18,044 bases of DNA, taken from NCBI GenBank assembly GCA_002695115.1, contig NZOA01000076.1:35388-53431 (forward strand). Direction: 5' to 3'. How positions within the stretch are numbered: the stretch's first letter is position 1; every line of letters starts with the position of its first letter. This document shows positions 6,624-14,865 of the stretch, piece by piece. This DNA comes from Planctomycetota bacterium. GTDB lineage: Bacteria > Planctomycetota > UBA8108. The notes beneath the pieces are model-generated. The model ran no database searches. It was not told where the DNA came from and was given only the letters and a program-made list of their open reading frames with translations. Made by a program: the position numbers and the translations under genes.

Positions 6624-8051
6624 ATGAAGCGGATGCGCCTGTCGGAGATCATCGCGGCGGTGGACGGAAGCCCAGGGGCGGCGGGCACCGATGATCCCGC
6701 CATCACCGGTGTCTGCACCGATAGCAGGAAGGTAGAGCCCGGTGAGCTCTTCGTACCCCTCTGCGGTGAGCATCACGATGGACACGATTTCATTGCAGGG
6801 GCTTTTGAGCGGGGGGCCGCGGCGAGCCTGTCCAGCCGTGACGCTTCCGCCGGGTCCGGCCGGCGTATCGTGAAGGTGTCCGACACGCTCACGGCTCTCG
6901 AAGACCTCGCGCTCTACAACCGTGGCGAGCTGAGCTTCGAGGTGACGGCGATCACCGGTAGCGTGGGGAAGACGACGACAAAAGAATTTCTCAAGCACAT
7001 CCTGGGCACGGACTTCACGGCATGCGCGGCTCCCAAGAGCTTCAACAACCGCCTCGGGGTGGCCCTGACGCTGCTCGAGACCGATGAAGACACCGAGCAC
7101 CTGGTGGTCGAGATGGGTACCTCGGGCAAGGGAGAGCTCTCCTATCTCTCGAAGCGGGTCAGGCCGGAGCGAATCATCATCACCACCGTAGCTCTCGCTC
7201 ATCTCGAGGGCCTGGAGGATCTTCCCGGAATCATCGCGGCCAAGGCCGAGATCTTCGAAGGCCTGGATCCCGCGGGCCGCGCCTATCTGAACCCGGCCGC
7301 TCCAGGCTACGAGGAGTTTCGCGCCTGTCTCGATGGCGAGCCGCGGACCTATGGAACCGTCGGGGCGGATTTTCCCCTGGAGCTGATCCCTGCAGCCGGG
7401 GGCGCGCAGGCAGGCTACCGGTTCAGGGTCGGCGCTGAGGAGTACACCCTCGACCTTCCCGGCGAACACAACGTGACCAATGCCAGTGGCGCCATCGCTG
7501 TCGCCCTCGATCTTGGAGTCAGCCCCGCGAGTATCCGTGAGGGGCTCGCCAGGTGTCGCCTGCCCCCGGGCAGGCTCAACGTGTGGACCGAGGCGGGCGT
7601 GCACTTTGTCGATGATTCCTACAACGCGAACCCCTGCTCGATGAAGGCGGCCCTTGACACCTTCGAGGAGTATTGCGCGGGGATCGCCGAAGGCAGGAAT
7701 ATCGCGGTGCTCGGTGAGATGCTCGAGCTCGGACCGCGGTCGAGACATTACCACGCGGAGATCGGCAGCCTGCTGGCCGGCAAGCCCGTAGACCTGCTGG
7801 TGACGATCCGCGGCTCGAGTCGCTACCTTGGCGAGGCGTTCACGCGGGAGCGCGAGAGCAGCGGGAGGAGGGGAGACGCGAAGACGATGCACTTCGAGGA
7901 GCTCTCCCCCGCGCGGGAGTACCTCAGCGAAGAGATCAGGTCGGGGGACAAGCTCCTCTTCAAGGCCTCGAACGCGGTCGGGCTGAGCGGGCTCGCCGAA
8001 GAATTGAGAGAAACAGTCGGAGCCGATGAAAGGGAGCTGCCTCTTGTTTGA
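6624..8051 (+). CDS. murF: MurF, UDP-MurNAc-tripeptide:D-Ala-D-Ala ligase
   Basis: MurF completes UDP-MurNAc-pentapeptide by adding D-Ala-D-Ala with ATP. The product has 475 residues. The P-loop GSVGKTTT is at 112-119, and the MurF signature DDSYNANPCSM lies in the C-terminal half, followed by AVLGEMLELG. I chose ATG 6624 because AGGGAGG (6611-6617) precedes it by six bases and the protein then begins MKRMRLSEI, as MurF proteins do. The frame is open further upstream into murE, but that would add residues unlike the family. There is a 73-base gap after murE. A ddl gene for its D-Ala-D-Ala substrate is not in the window. Confidence 0.95.
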   Translation: MKRMRLSEIIAAVDGSPGAAGTDDPAITGVCTDSRKVEPGELFVPLCGEHHDGHDFIAGAFERGAAASLSSRDASAGSGRRIVKVSDTLTALEDLALYNRGELSFEVTAITGSVGKTTTKEFLKHILGTDFTACAAPKSFNNRLGVALTLLETDEDTEHLVVEMGTSGKGELSYLSKRVRPERIIITTVALAHLEGLEDLPGIIAAKAEIFEGLDPAGRAYLNPAAPGYEEFRACLDGEPRTYGTVGADFPLELIPAAGGAQAGYRFRVGAEEYTLDLPGEHNVTNASGAIAVALDLGVSPASIREGLARCRLPPGRLNVWTEAGVHFVDDSYNANPCSMKAALDTFEEYCAGIAEGRNIAVLGEMLELGPRSRHYHAEIGSLLAGKPVDLLVTIRGSSRYLGEAFTRERESSGRRGDAKTMHFEELSPAREYLSEEIRSGDKLLFKASNAVGLSGLAEELRETVGADERELPLV

Positions 8052-9153
8052 ATACCTTCAGGAATTGATCGACAGCTCAGCGTTCAGCGTCCTGGCGAGG
8101 GAGACAGGCTATCGGGTCCTGCTGGCGGGAGCCTCGGCGTTCGTATTCTCGATCATTTTCGGACGCTGGTTCATCTCCTGGGTCGGGAGCAGGAAGCTGG
8201 TCGAGCAGACGGCCAAGGGCGACTCCGAGCACCTCGACGATCTGCACGATCACAAGGCGAATACGCCGACCATGGGCGGCGTCATCTTCATCGTCGCAGC
8301 CGGCGCCGCCACGCTGCTATGGGCGAAGCTCGACAGCCGGCCGATCATGATGCTCCTGGCCTATACCCTGGGTTTCGGCGCCATCGGCCTGGCCGACGAT
8401 CTGATCAAGCTGGGGCCCGGGAAGCGGAACGGCCTGCGGGGAAAGACCAAGCTATTTTTCCAGGTCCTGCTGGGCATTTCTGCCGGCTGCATCCTGTACT
8501 GGGATCCCCTGGTGGTTCACCATGCCGGCGCAGTCGACCCGGCGACAGCCTTGAGCGTACCGTTCTTCAAGGACGCCTCTTTTTCCATCGGGCTCTTCTA
8601 CATCCCCCTGGTGGCCCTGGTTCTGGCCGGTTCTTCCAACGCCGTCAATCTTACCGATGGGCTCGATGGCCTGGCGGCGGGCATCAGCGTGCTCACGGGA
8701 GCCACCTTTGTCGTGGTCGCGCTGCTTGCCGGCAGTGAGCAGGCGAGCGGCCTCTTCCGGATTGCCCATGTCGAGGGAGGGGCGGAGACGGCGGTATTTA
8801 CCGCGGCGCTGGTGGGGGGCTGCCTGGGATTCCTCTGGTTCAATTGCCATCCTGCGAAAATATTCATGGGGGACGTCGGGTCGCTCAGCCTCGGAGGGGC
8901 CCTGGGTCTCGTCGCGGTGCTCTGCAAGCAGGAGCTGCTCATGGTGCTGGTCGGGGGAGTCCTCGTGGCGGAGACCGTCTCGGTATTTCTGCAGGTGACC
9001 TCCTTCAAGCTGACCGGTAGGAGGATCTTCAGATGTACGCCCCTTCATCATCATTTTGAATTCAAGGGATGGAGTGAGGCCAGGGTCACCCTGAGTTTCT
9101 GGGTCGCCTCGGCTCTCCTTGCCCTGGCATCGGTTGTCAGCCTGAGATTATGA
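8044..9153 (+). CDS. mraY: MraY, phospho-MurNAc-pentapeptide translocase (lipid I synthase)
   Basis: MraY transfers phospho-MurNAc-pentapeptide to undecaprenyl phosphate at the inner membrane. The 369 residues are mostly hydrophobic, consistent with about ten membrane segments. Family motifs are present: the aspartate pair D118-D119 in GLADDLIKLG, NLTDGLDGLAAG, GDVGSLSLGG, and the histidine motif H335-H-H337-F-E339. I prefer TTG 8044 because AAAGGGAG (8029-8036) lies seven bases upstream and the product begins MFEYLQELI; ATG 8026 is an alternative that adds six residues but would place the ribosome site inside the gene. The start overlaps the murF stop by eight bases, which indicates translational coupling. 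Confidence 0.95.
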   Translation: MFEYLQELIDSSAFSVLARETGYRVLLAGASAFVFSIIFGRWFISWVGSRKLVEQTAKGDSEHLDDLHDHKANTPTMGGVIFIVAAGAATLLWAKLDSRPIMMLLAYTLGFGAIGLADDLIKLGPGKRNGLRGKTKLFFQVLLGISAGCILYWDPLVVHHAGAVDPATALSVPFFKDASFSIGLFYIPLVALVLAGSSNAVNLTDGLDGLAAGISVLTGATFVVVALLAGSEQASGLFRIAHVEGGAETAVFTAALVGGCLGFLWFNCHPAKIFMGDVGSLSLGGALGLVAVLCKQELLMVLVGGVLVAETVSVFLQVTSFKLTGRRIFRCTPLHHHFEFKGWSEARVTLSFWVASALLALASVVSLRL

Positions 9154-10358
9154 AAATCGCGACATTGAAAAAGACCATCAACGCCAAGGAGACGCTGCTG
9201 TCCTCGGTTTTTCTTCTGCTGGCCCTCAGCCTGGTGATGGTCTTCAGCGCCAGCGCCTTCCACTATCTCATCACCAAGGACAGCTCTTTCTTTCTCAAGC
9301 GCCAGGCGATGTGGATCGGCATCTCGGCGTCGATCTGCTACGTCATGTACCTGAGTGACTACAGGATCCTGCGGAAATACTACCGGCTGGCGTTGATCGT
9401 GACCCTTGTGCTGCTCTTCCTGGTCCTGGTTCCCGGCATCGGCATCCGGGTCAACCAGTCGAGCCGGTGGCTGCCGCTTGGGGGTGGAATTCGTTTCCAG
9501 CCGTCCGAGGTCGCCAAGATCACCGTCCTGCTCTTCATCGCCGGCTACATCTGTGAGAACCGGGGGCGGACCACGAAGTTTTTAAAGGGCTTCCTGCCGG
9601 CGGTAGGCGGCATTGGCCTGCTGTGGGGGCTGACCCTGCTCGAACCGGACCTGGGGACCTCTACCTTCATTCTCGGGCTGGGAGTCATTCTCATGATCAT
9701 CGGCGGGATGCGCTGGCGCTATTTCGTTCTTCCCCTGGCCGTTTTTACCCCCCTGCTCGCAGTCTTCGCCTATTTCAGGTGGGACATGATCGTGCATCGC
9801 TTCCAGGGAGTTCTCAACCCGGAGGGGCTGCACCAGCTTAGGCATTCGCTCCGGGCGCTGGGCTCCGGAGGTACGACCGGCCTGGGGCTTGGAACTGGAA
9901 TGCAGAAGCTGCGCTATCTGCCCGAGGCACACACCGATTTCGTTTTCGCCGTAATCGGTGAAGAGCTCGGCCTGCTCGGCTGCCTGGGAGTCATAGCGCT
10001 CTTCCTCGTGCTTCTCTGGTCGGGCGTCATGATCGCCCGTGGCGCGAAGGATTCCTTCGGCTACCTCCTGGGCGCGGGCATCATCCTGTCGATCGGGATG
10101 CAGGCGGCCTACAACATCGCTGTGGTGACGGGAAGCGCCCCGACAAAAGGAATACCACTTCCGCTGGTGACCTTCGGCGGAACGGGCCTCTGTGTGACGA
10201 TGGCCCAGATCGGCGTTTTGCTCTCGATATGGAGAATTTCCCAGACCACCGGGCCGACACACTTTTCCGGGGTCAACAAGGCGGACCTCGCGGGAGCCGA
10301 TCCCGCTGAGACCACAAACATGAGGCGACTGGACGGGGGAAAGGACGCAGATCGATGA
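9150..10358 (+). CDS. ftsW: FtsW, SEDS-family septal peptidoglycan polymerase
   Basis: FtsW is the SEDS glycosyltransferase that polymerises lipid II at the septum together with FtsI. The 402-residue protein is polytopic. Hallmarks are VMVFSASA in the first membrane segment, SSRWLPLGGGIRFQPSEVAK, EPDLGTS, the conserved aspartate D263 in EAHTDFVFAVIGEELG (the catalytic position of SEDS proteins), and IPLPLVTFGGTGL near the end. Its start ATGA overlaps the mraY stop by four bases. murD, often found at this junction, is absent. RodA is a relative, but position and the ftsI partner favour FtsW. Confidence 0.93.
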   Translation: MKIATLKKTINAKETLLSSVFLLLALSLVMVFSASAFHYLITKDSSFFLKRQAMWIGISASICYVMYLSDYRILRKYYRLALIVTLVLLFLVLVPGIGIRVNQSSRWLPLGGGIRFQPSEVAKITVLLFIAGYICENRGRTTKFLKGFLPAVGGIGLLWGLTLLEPDLGTSTFILGLGVILMIIGGMRWRYFVLPLAVFTPLLAVFAYFRWDMIVHRFQGVLNPEGLHQLRHSLRALGSGGTTGLGLGTGMQKLRYLPEAHTDFVFAVIGEELGLLGCLGVIALFLVLLWSGVMIARGAKDSFGYLLGAGIILSIGMQAAYNIAVVTGSAPTKGIPLPLVTFGGTGLCVTMAQIGVLLSIWRISQTTGPTHFSGVNKADLAGADPAETTNMRRLDGGKDADR

Positions 10359-11518
10359 CCGATACCGCTGTACTGGCCGGGACCAGGAAGGAGACGGGTT
10401 CCCCTCCCGCGGCCGCATTGAAGGCGCTGGCTTTTTTCGGCGGAGGTACAGGAGGGCATCTCTTCCCGGGGCTCGCGGTCGCCGAGAGAGCGCGGGAGAG
10501 GTGTCCGGACTGTGACATCGTGTTCTTCCGTACCCGCAGAGATGTGGAAGAGAAGGTCTTTGCCAACAGCGGCTTCAGGACAGAGCTTCTCGATCTCTCT
10601 CCGCCTTCGGGCGGCGCGGGCGCCATGGTGAAGTATTCGCTGCAGTCCCTGAGGGCCATTCCGATGATTCGCAAGGCGCTTACGCGCAGCTATGACGCGG
10701 CCATCGGGCTGGGGGGATACGCCTCCCTTCCGGGGATCGTCGCGGCCAGGCATGTGGGCCTTCCCGTGGTGCTGCTCGAGCAGAACCAGATTCCCGGCAA
10801 GGTGAACCGTTTCGCGGCGCCCTTTGTCGACCTGGTAACCTGCCCGAGTCCCGAGGTGGTCGATCTGTTCCGAGGCCGGCGGGAGGTAACCGGAAATCCC
10901 GTGCGAGGTACGGTGGTACGCGCCGCGGGCCGCCGCCGCAGATGGTTTGCCGCGGGGGCTTTCAGTACGCGAAAACGCAAGGTATTCGTCGTTGGAGGCA
11001 GCCAGGGCGCCCACGGCATCAACATGGCGATCATCGGCGCCCTGGAGGGACTTTCGGAATATCGTGAAAAAATCCACTGGATACATGTGGCAGGAGATGC
11101 CGATAAAAAAGAAGTAGAGAAGGCGTATCTTGACCAGGGCTGGGAAGCCGAGGTCGTGAACTACCTTAAGGATTTGCCGCATTTGCTGTCGCACAGCGAC
11201 CTGGTGATCACCAGGGCAGGCGGAACGATCGTGGCTGAGTTGGCTGTGCTGGGCGTTCCGGCGGTTTTCGTTCCTTACCCGCATCACAAGGACCAACATC
11301 AACTGAAGAACGCCGAGGCGCTGGAGCGGGCAGGGGGCGCCATCCTGGTGCCTGAAGAAGAGCTTGGAGCTGACGTCTTGCGAACGATAGTTGAAGAAAT
11401 ACTTTTCGAGCCAGGCCGCCTGCTGGAGATGGAAGATCGCGCGCTGAGGCTCGGAAGACCGGACGCGGCCGATGCCGTACTGGACCTCATACTGGAGCTT
11501 AAAGAAACATGTCAGTAG
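10355..11518 (+). CDS. murG: MurG, lipid II synthase (GlcNAc transferase)
   Basis: MurG adds GlcNAc from UDP-GlcNAc to lipid I on the cytoplasmic membrane face. The 387-residue product has the GT28 N-terminal glycine loop FFGGGTGGHLFPG (about 27-39), then GLGGYASLPG, LLEQNQIPGKVNR, TGNPVRG, the second loop VVGGSQGAHGIN, and the donor-site segment TRAGGTIVAELAVLGVP with HHKDQHQ. The first 22 or so residues form an extension relative to E. coli MurG; a TTG at 10418 is an internal alternative start. ATG 10355 overlaps the ftsW stop by four bases, the same coupling as at mraY-ftsW, so I keep it. Confidence 0.95.
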   Translation: MTDTAVLAGTRKETGSPPAAALKALAFFGGGTGGHLFPGLAVAERARERCPDCDIVFFRTRRDVEEKVFANSGFRTELLDLSPPSGGAGAMVKYSLQSLRAIPMIRKALTRSYDAAIGLGGYASLPGIVAARHVGLPVVLLEQNQIPGKVNRFAAPFVDLVTCPSPEVVDLFRGRREVTGNPVRGTVVRAAGRRRRWFAAGAFSTRKRKVFVVGGSQGAHGINMAIIGALEGLSEYREKIHWIHVAGDADKKEVEKAYLDQGWEAEVVNYLKDLPHLLSHSDLVITRAGGTIVAELAVLGVPAVFVPYPHHKDQHQLKNAEALERAGGAILVPEEELGADVLRTIVEEILFEPGRLLEMEDRALRLGRPDAADAVLDLILELKETCQ

Positions 11519-12213
11519 GATTTCGATTTCTTCTGATCGTTCTCATCGGTTTTTGTTCGCTATGCGTCTACCATATGCGGGAGGGGCAGCTCTCCATCTG
11601 GTTGGGGTTTTCGCCGCCTCCGCAGGTTCAGCGACTTCCCGGTGAGGATGCGCTGTCGAGTGTCATCGACTACGACACGATGATCGAGACGACCATCAAG
11701 CCCGCCACGCCTCCCAATGGAGTGCGTCCCCGGGTTCCCAGGAGACCGGTTCCGCGCTGGGATCGTCCCTCCATAGAAGCTGGTGAACTCGTTGAAGCTC
11801 CCGAGGACACTCGACGTTTTTCGGCCAACACTCCCCATGCCCCGGAAACCGGGGACAGCGTACCCGCGCCGGCGCCCGAGGCCGGGCGAACAGGAGGTTC
11901 ACTCAACCTGATCAATCCTGGTCCAGCCGTCGTCGAACCGCCTCCATTGTCCGGGGACATCCCGCCGGAGCCGGAGCGGCCGACCGGGCCGGAGAAGCCG
12001 GCTCAGCCCCGGTCGCTGGTTCAGCCGGAGGTGGCCTTCACGATTCACGTGGTCAAGGATGGGGACAAGCTCTGGAACCTGGCCGAGAAGTATCTCGGCG
12101 CCGGGCATCGTTGGAAGAAGATCATCGTGCTGAACACGGAACAACTCGGTGGCAATCCGGACCGCCTGCGCCTCGGGATGAAGCTGAAAATCCCCACGAA
12201 AAAACGGTCCTGA
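11509..12213 (+). CDS. Membrane-anchored LysM-domain protein
   Basis: This 234-residue protein has an N-terminal membrane segment (about residues 5-21, FRFLLIVLIGFCSLCVY), a long Pro/Glu/Arg-rich, probably disordered linker (about 30-175), and one C-terminal LysM module (about 180-229: HVVKDGDKLWNLAEKYLG, then GMKLKIP). LysM binds GlcNAc-containing glycans, so the likely role is a periplasmic peptidoglycan-binding protein tethered to the inner membrane. No catalytic domain is visible. ATG 11509 overlaps the end of murG by ten bases, which implies cotranslation with the lipid II synthase. It is not part of the standard dcw gene set. A role as a divisome accessory or envelope spacer is inference from position. 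Confidence 0.85.
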   Translation: MSVGFRFLLIVLIGFCSLCVYHMREGQLSIWLGFSPPPQVQRLPGEDALSSVIDYDTMIETTIKPATPPNGVRPRVPRRPVPRWDRPSIEAGELVEAPEDTRRFSANTPHAPETGDSVPAPAPEAGRTGGSLNLINPGPAVVEPPPLSGDIPPEPERPTGPEKPAQPRSLVQPEVAFTIHVVKDGDKLWNLAEKYLGAGHRWKKIIVLNTEQLGGNPDRLRLGMKLKIPTKKRS

Positions 12214-12328
12214 GAGCCCGCCTCCACACTCTCGCGATAGGGCCGTAAATCCCCGCAGGACAGCGGAATCTACGTTTCAGCGGTATTTTTATACTACCTC
12301 ATGTTGTGGTGTCGAATTGTCCTAGCTC

Positions 12329-12346
12329 AAGATGCAGCAACATCTT
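12329..12346. repeat. Inverted repeat AAGATG-N6-CATCTT
   Basis: Perfect 6-bp arms at 12329-12334 and 12341-12346 separated by CAGCAA. It could be an operator or a small RNA hairpin in the region upstream of murC. No T-run follows, so it is not an intrinsic terminator. Confidence 0.45.
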
Positions 12347-12463
12347 ACCGATAAGGGGTTATAGAGGGAAAACTCTGGTTACCCTGTTCGGCATCTGCTT
12401 AATTAGGGTCGGTTTCCGTGTTTTTTCGGAGCCGGGCAGCCGGACCAGGCCGCTGGAAAGAAG

Positions 12464-12491
12464 TTCTGAAGAGAAGATTCTGAAGAGAAGT
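12464..12491. repeat. Two tandem copies of a 14-base purine-rich repeat before murC
   Basis: TTCTGAAGAGAAG occurs at 12464-12476 and again at 12478-12490, a period of 14 bases. The copies are 50 to 77 bases before the chosen murC start. They resemble duplicated weak ribosome sites; the second copy runs into an in-frame GTG at 12490 that could be an alternative murC start. Confidence 0.6.
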
Positions 12492-12540
12492 GAGATATCC
12501 GGGCAGGCGGGTTCTGTCCGCTCCGGGTCATCGTTATACG

Positions 12541-13944
12541 ATGCAGAAACGGAACAAGGCTCACCTTGTAGGGATGCTCGGCACCGGCGTGCGAGGCCTG
12601 GTGCCCATCCTGTTAGCGCAGAACATCAAGGTGTCGGGTTCCGACACCAGTAGCGGCTCCCTGCCCGAGGAGTTCGAGCGCCTGGGGGTGGACTATTCTC
12701 CCAGCCATGACAGGGAAAATCTCGGTCCCGATGTGGACTTTGTCGTTCGTACCGCGGCTGTCGGCAATGACAACGCCGAGATCCGCGAAGCTCACAGGCT
12801 GGGAATTCCTGTATATAAATACTCCGAGTTTCTCGGCGAGCTGATGGGCCAGCAGCGTGGAATCGCCGTGGCGGGAACCCATGGCAAGACCACCACGAGC
12901 GCCATGATCGCGTGGGTCCTCTATTATGCAGGCAAGGAGCCCTCCTTCCTGATCGGGGGGGAGATTCCCCAGCTTGGCAGCTCGAGACAGGGCTCGGGAG
13001 GTGATTTCGTGGCCGAGGCCTGCGAGTACGATCACAGCTTTCTGGAGCTGGATCCTGCGGCCGCGGTGGTTACCAACGTTGAGGAGGAGCATCTCGACTA
13101 CTTCAAGGACCTGGCTGAGATCTCCAGTGCCTTCGAACAGTTCATCAGCCGGATCCGCGGGGATGGTCTCCTGGTTCTGAATGCCGATGATTCCCAGACG
13201 ATGAATCTTGTACCGGCGGCCTCCTGCGCGAGCATCCAGACCTTCAGTCTCGAATCCATCGACGGCGACTGGTGGCCCCACCAACTGCGCTCGCGCGGCC
13301 TGGAATCCAGCTTCGTGCTGAGAGGGCCTGGAAAAATCCGTCAGGAGGTTCAACTCTCGATTCCCGGTCGGCACAATGTGAAGAACGCGCTGGCGGCCGC
13401 GGCCATCTGCAGCTGGGCGGGAGTGTCCGTCGAGAAGATCGCCGAGGCTCTCGGCGCCTTCCGCGGAGTCCGCCGTCGATTCGAGGTCCTCGCGAGGGGG
13501 CGGGTAACGGTCATCGACGACTACGCTCACCATCCCACTGAGGTCGAGGCTCTGCTGGGCGCGGCCCGTGCCGGCGGCTTCGAGGGAAAAATCATCGGTG
13601 TCTTCCAGCCCCACCAATACTCCCGCCTGCGAAGGATGCTTGGCGAATTCGCCGTGGCGCTTGCCGGTTTTGATGAGGTCCTCGTTACCAGGCCGTATAA
13701 GGCCAGGGACAGCCGGGAGGATAAGGAGGCCGTCAACTCCACCATGCTTACGAAGGAGATTGCCGGGCTCGGGGGAAAGGCCGTCGACACCCCGGGATTC
13801 AGAGACGCCCACAAACGGCTCGATGAGAACGTCATGGACGGAGACGCGGTGATCTTCATGGGGGCCGGGGATATCACCATCCTGGCCCATAATTACGCAG
13901 GTAGGCCCTGGGGCATTCCGATCGTGGAGCAGGGGGGGAAGTGA
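12541..13944 (+). CDS. murC: MurC, UDP-MurNAc:L-alanine ligase
   Basis: MurC adds the first amino acid, L-Ala, to UDP-MurNAc with ATP in the cytoplasm. The product from ATG 12541 has 467 residues, normal for the family. The P-loop AGTHGKTTT is at 111-119; EACEYDHSFLEL, TNVEEEHLDYF, DDYAHHPTE, FQPHQYSR and MGAGDI are MurC motifs that exclude MurD and Mpl. The N-terminal UDP-binding loop reads VGMLGTGVRGL, so the usual GIGGxGM core has lost one glycine. No clear ribosome site precedes 12541; an in-frame GTG at 12490 follows purine-rich repeats and would add 17 residues unlike the family. It is transcribed after a 327-base gap and overlaps murB by four bases. Confidence 0.93.
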   Translation: MQKRNKAHLVGMLGTGVRGLVPILLAQNIKVSGSDTSSGSLPEEFERLGVDYSPSHDRENLGPDVDFVVRTAAVGNDNAEIREAHRLGIPVYKYSEFLGELMGQQRGIAVAGTHGKTTTSAMIAWVLYYAGKEPSFLIGGEIPQLGSSRQGSGGDFVAEACEYDHSFLELDPAAAVVTNVEEEHLDYFKDLAEISSAFEQFISRIRGDGLLVLNADDSQTMNLVPAASCASIQTFSLESIDGDWWPHQLRSRGLESSFVLRGPGKIRQEVQLSIPGRHNVKNALAAAAICSWAGVSVEKIAEALGAFRGVRRRFEVLARGRVTVIDDYAHHPTEVEALLGAARAGGFEGKIIGVFQPHQYSRLRRMLGEFAVALAGFDEVLVTRPYKARDSREDKEAVNSTMLTKEIAGLGGKAVDTPGFRDAHKRLDENVMDGDAVIFMGAGDITILAHNYAGRPWGIPIVEQGGK

Positions 13945-14822
13945 AGCAGGTGGCCCGCGGTCCAAGACACGCCGAGTTTTCGAAGCTGACCTCGATGAAG
14001 GTTGGCGGTCGCACCCGGGATCTTTACGAACCCGAAAGCTTCGAGGAATTGCGCGGACTCCTGACCTCGCTCGAGGAGCCCTTCATACTCGGCGGCGGCT
14101 GCAATACCGTCTTTCCGGACGGCGACTTCTGCCGACCCGTCATTCGCACCAAGAAGCTCGGGAAATGGGAGCTGGGGGAAAATGGCAGGGTGTACGCGGA
14201 GGCTGGAGTCGGTATCAACACGATCATCAGGAAAACCGTAAATGCCGGCCTGTCCGGACTGGAGAAGCTCGCGGGGATTCCGGGGACGGTCGGCGGCGGC
14301 ACCGCGATGAACGCCGGCAACGGTCCCGAAGCATGCTTCGGAAAATACATTCGCAAGCTGCACATCATCTCGCCCGGGGATGGTGTCGTGGAAATCATCG
14401 AAGGTTCAGAGGTCCCCTGGGGCTACCGCAATTGGAATATGCCCGGCTCGGTGGTCGCCGCCATCGAGCTGGAGCTGGAGCCGGGCGATCGTGCCGAGCT
14501 CAAGCGGGAAATGGAATACTACGAAGAGCGTAAGCTCAAGACCCAACCCCTCTCCCACGCCAGCTCCGGTTGTATGTTCAAGAACCCCGGCGAGGGGCCT
14601 TCCGCCGGAAAGCTGATCCAGGACTGCAACCTGAAGGGGCTCAGTCGAGGCGGGGTGGAGGTGTCGAAGCTGCACGCCAACTTCATCGTTAACAGGGGGC
14701 GCTCGGCGACCTCCGGCGATGTGAGGAGACTCATGAAGGAGGTTATCACGCAGGTCCGTGAACAGACCGGCTACCTTCTCGAGACCGAGGTCGTTTTCGC
14801 CAGGGATCTCGCGCTTGCCTGA
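13941..14822 (+). CDS. murB: MurB, UDP-N-acetylenolpyruvoylglucosamine reductase
   Basis: MurB reduces the enolpyruvyl ether to UDP-MurNAc using NADPH and bound FAD. The 293-residue length fits the shorter type II enzymes. FAD-domain motifs are ILGGGCNTVF and GIPGTVGGGTAMNAG. The segment that holds the proton-donating serine in E. coli (GSxFKNP) reads GCMFKNP here, so Cys211 replaces Ser. The C-terminal LLETEVVF keeps the catalytic glutamate context. GTG 13941 overlaps the murC stop (GTGA), which gives translational coupling; the GGGGGGAAG before it can act as ribosome site. Confidence 0.93.
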   Translation: MKQVARGPRHAEFSKLTSMKVGGRTRDLYEPESFEELRGLLTSLEEPFILGGGCNTVFPDGDFCRPVIRTKKLGKWELGENGRVYAEAGVGINTIIRKTVNAGLSGLEKLAGIPGTVGGGTAMNAGNGPEACFGKYIRKLHIISPGDGVVEIIEGSEVPWGYRNWNMPGSVVAAIELELEPGDRAELKREMEYYEERKLKTQPLSHASSGCMFKNPGEGPSAGKLIQDCNLKGLSRGGVEVSKLHANFIVNRGRSATSGDVRRLMKEVITQVREQTGYLLETEVVFARDLALA

Positions 14823-14865
14823 GTTGAAAGAGAGGACAGCCCGCGAAGGCGGGAGGTATTGACCT

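Larger units (their letters stand above)
12214..12540. other. Non-coding break between the lysM gene and murC
   Basis: In an otherwise tightly packed cluster these 327 bases hold no gene I can support. The base composition is less GC-rich in 12280-12410. It contains a perfect 6-bp inverted repeat at 12329-12346 and a 14-base tandem repeat at 12464-12491. TATACT at 12290-12295 resembles a -10 box, but there is no good -35 at the right distance, so no promoter is called. The region probably carries a promoter or control element for murC-murB-ftsQ. Confidence 0.5.
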
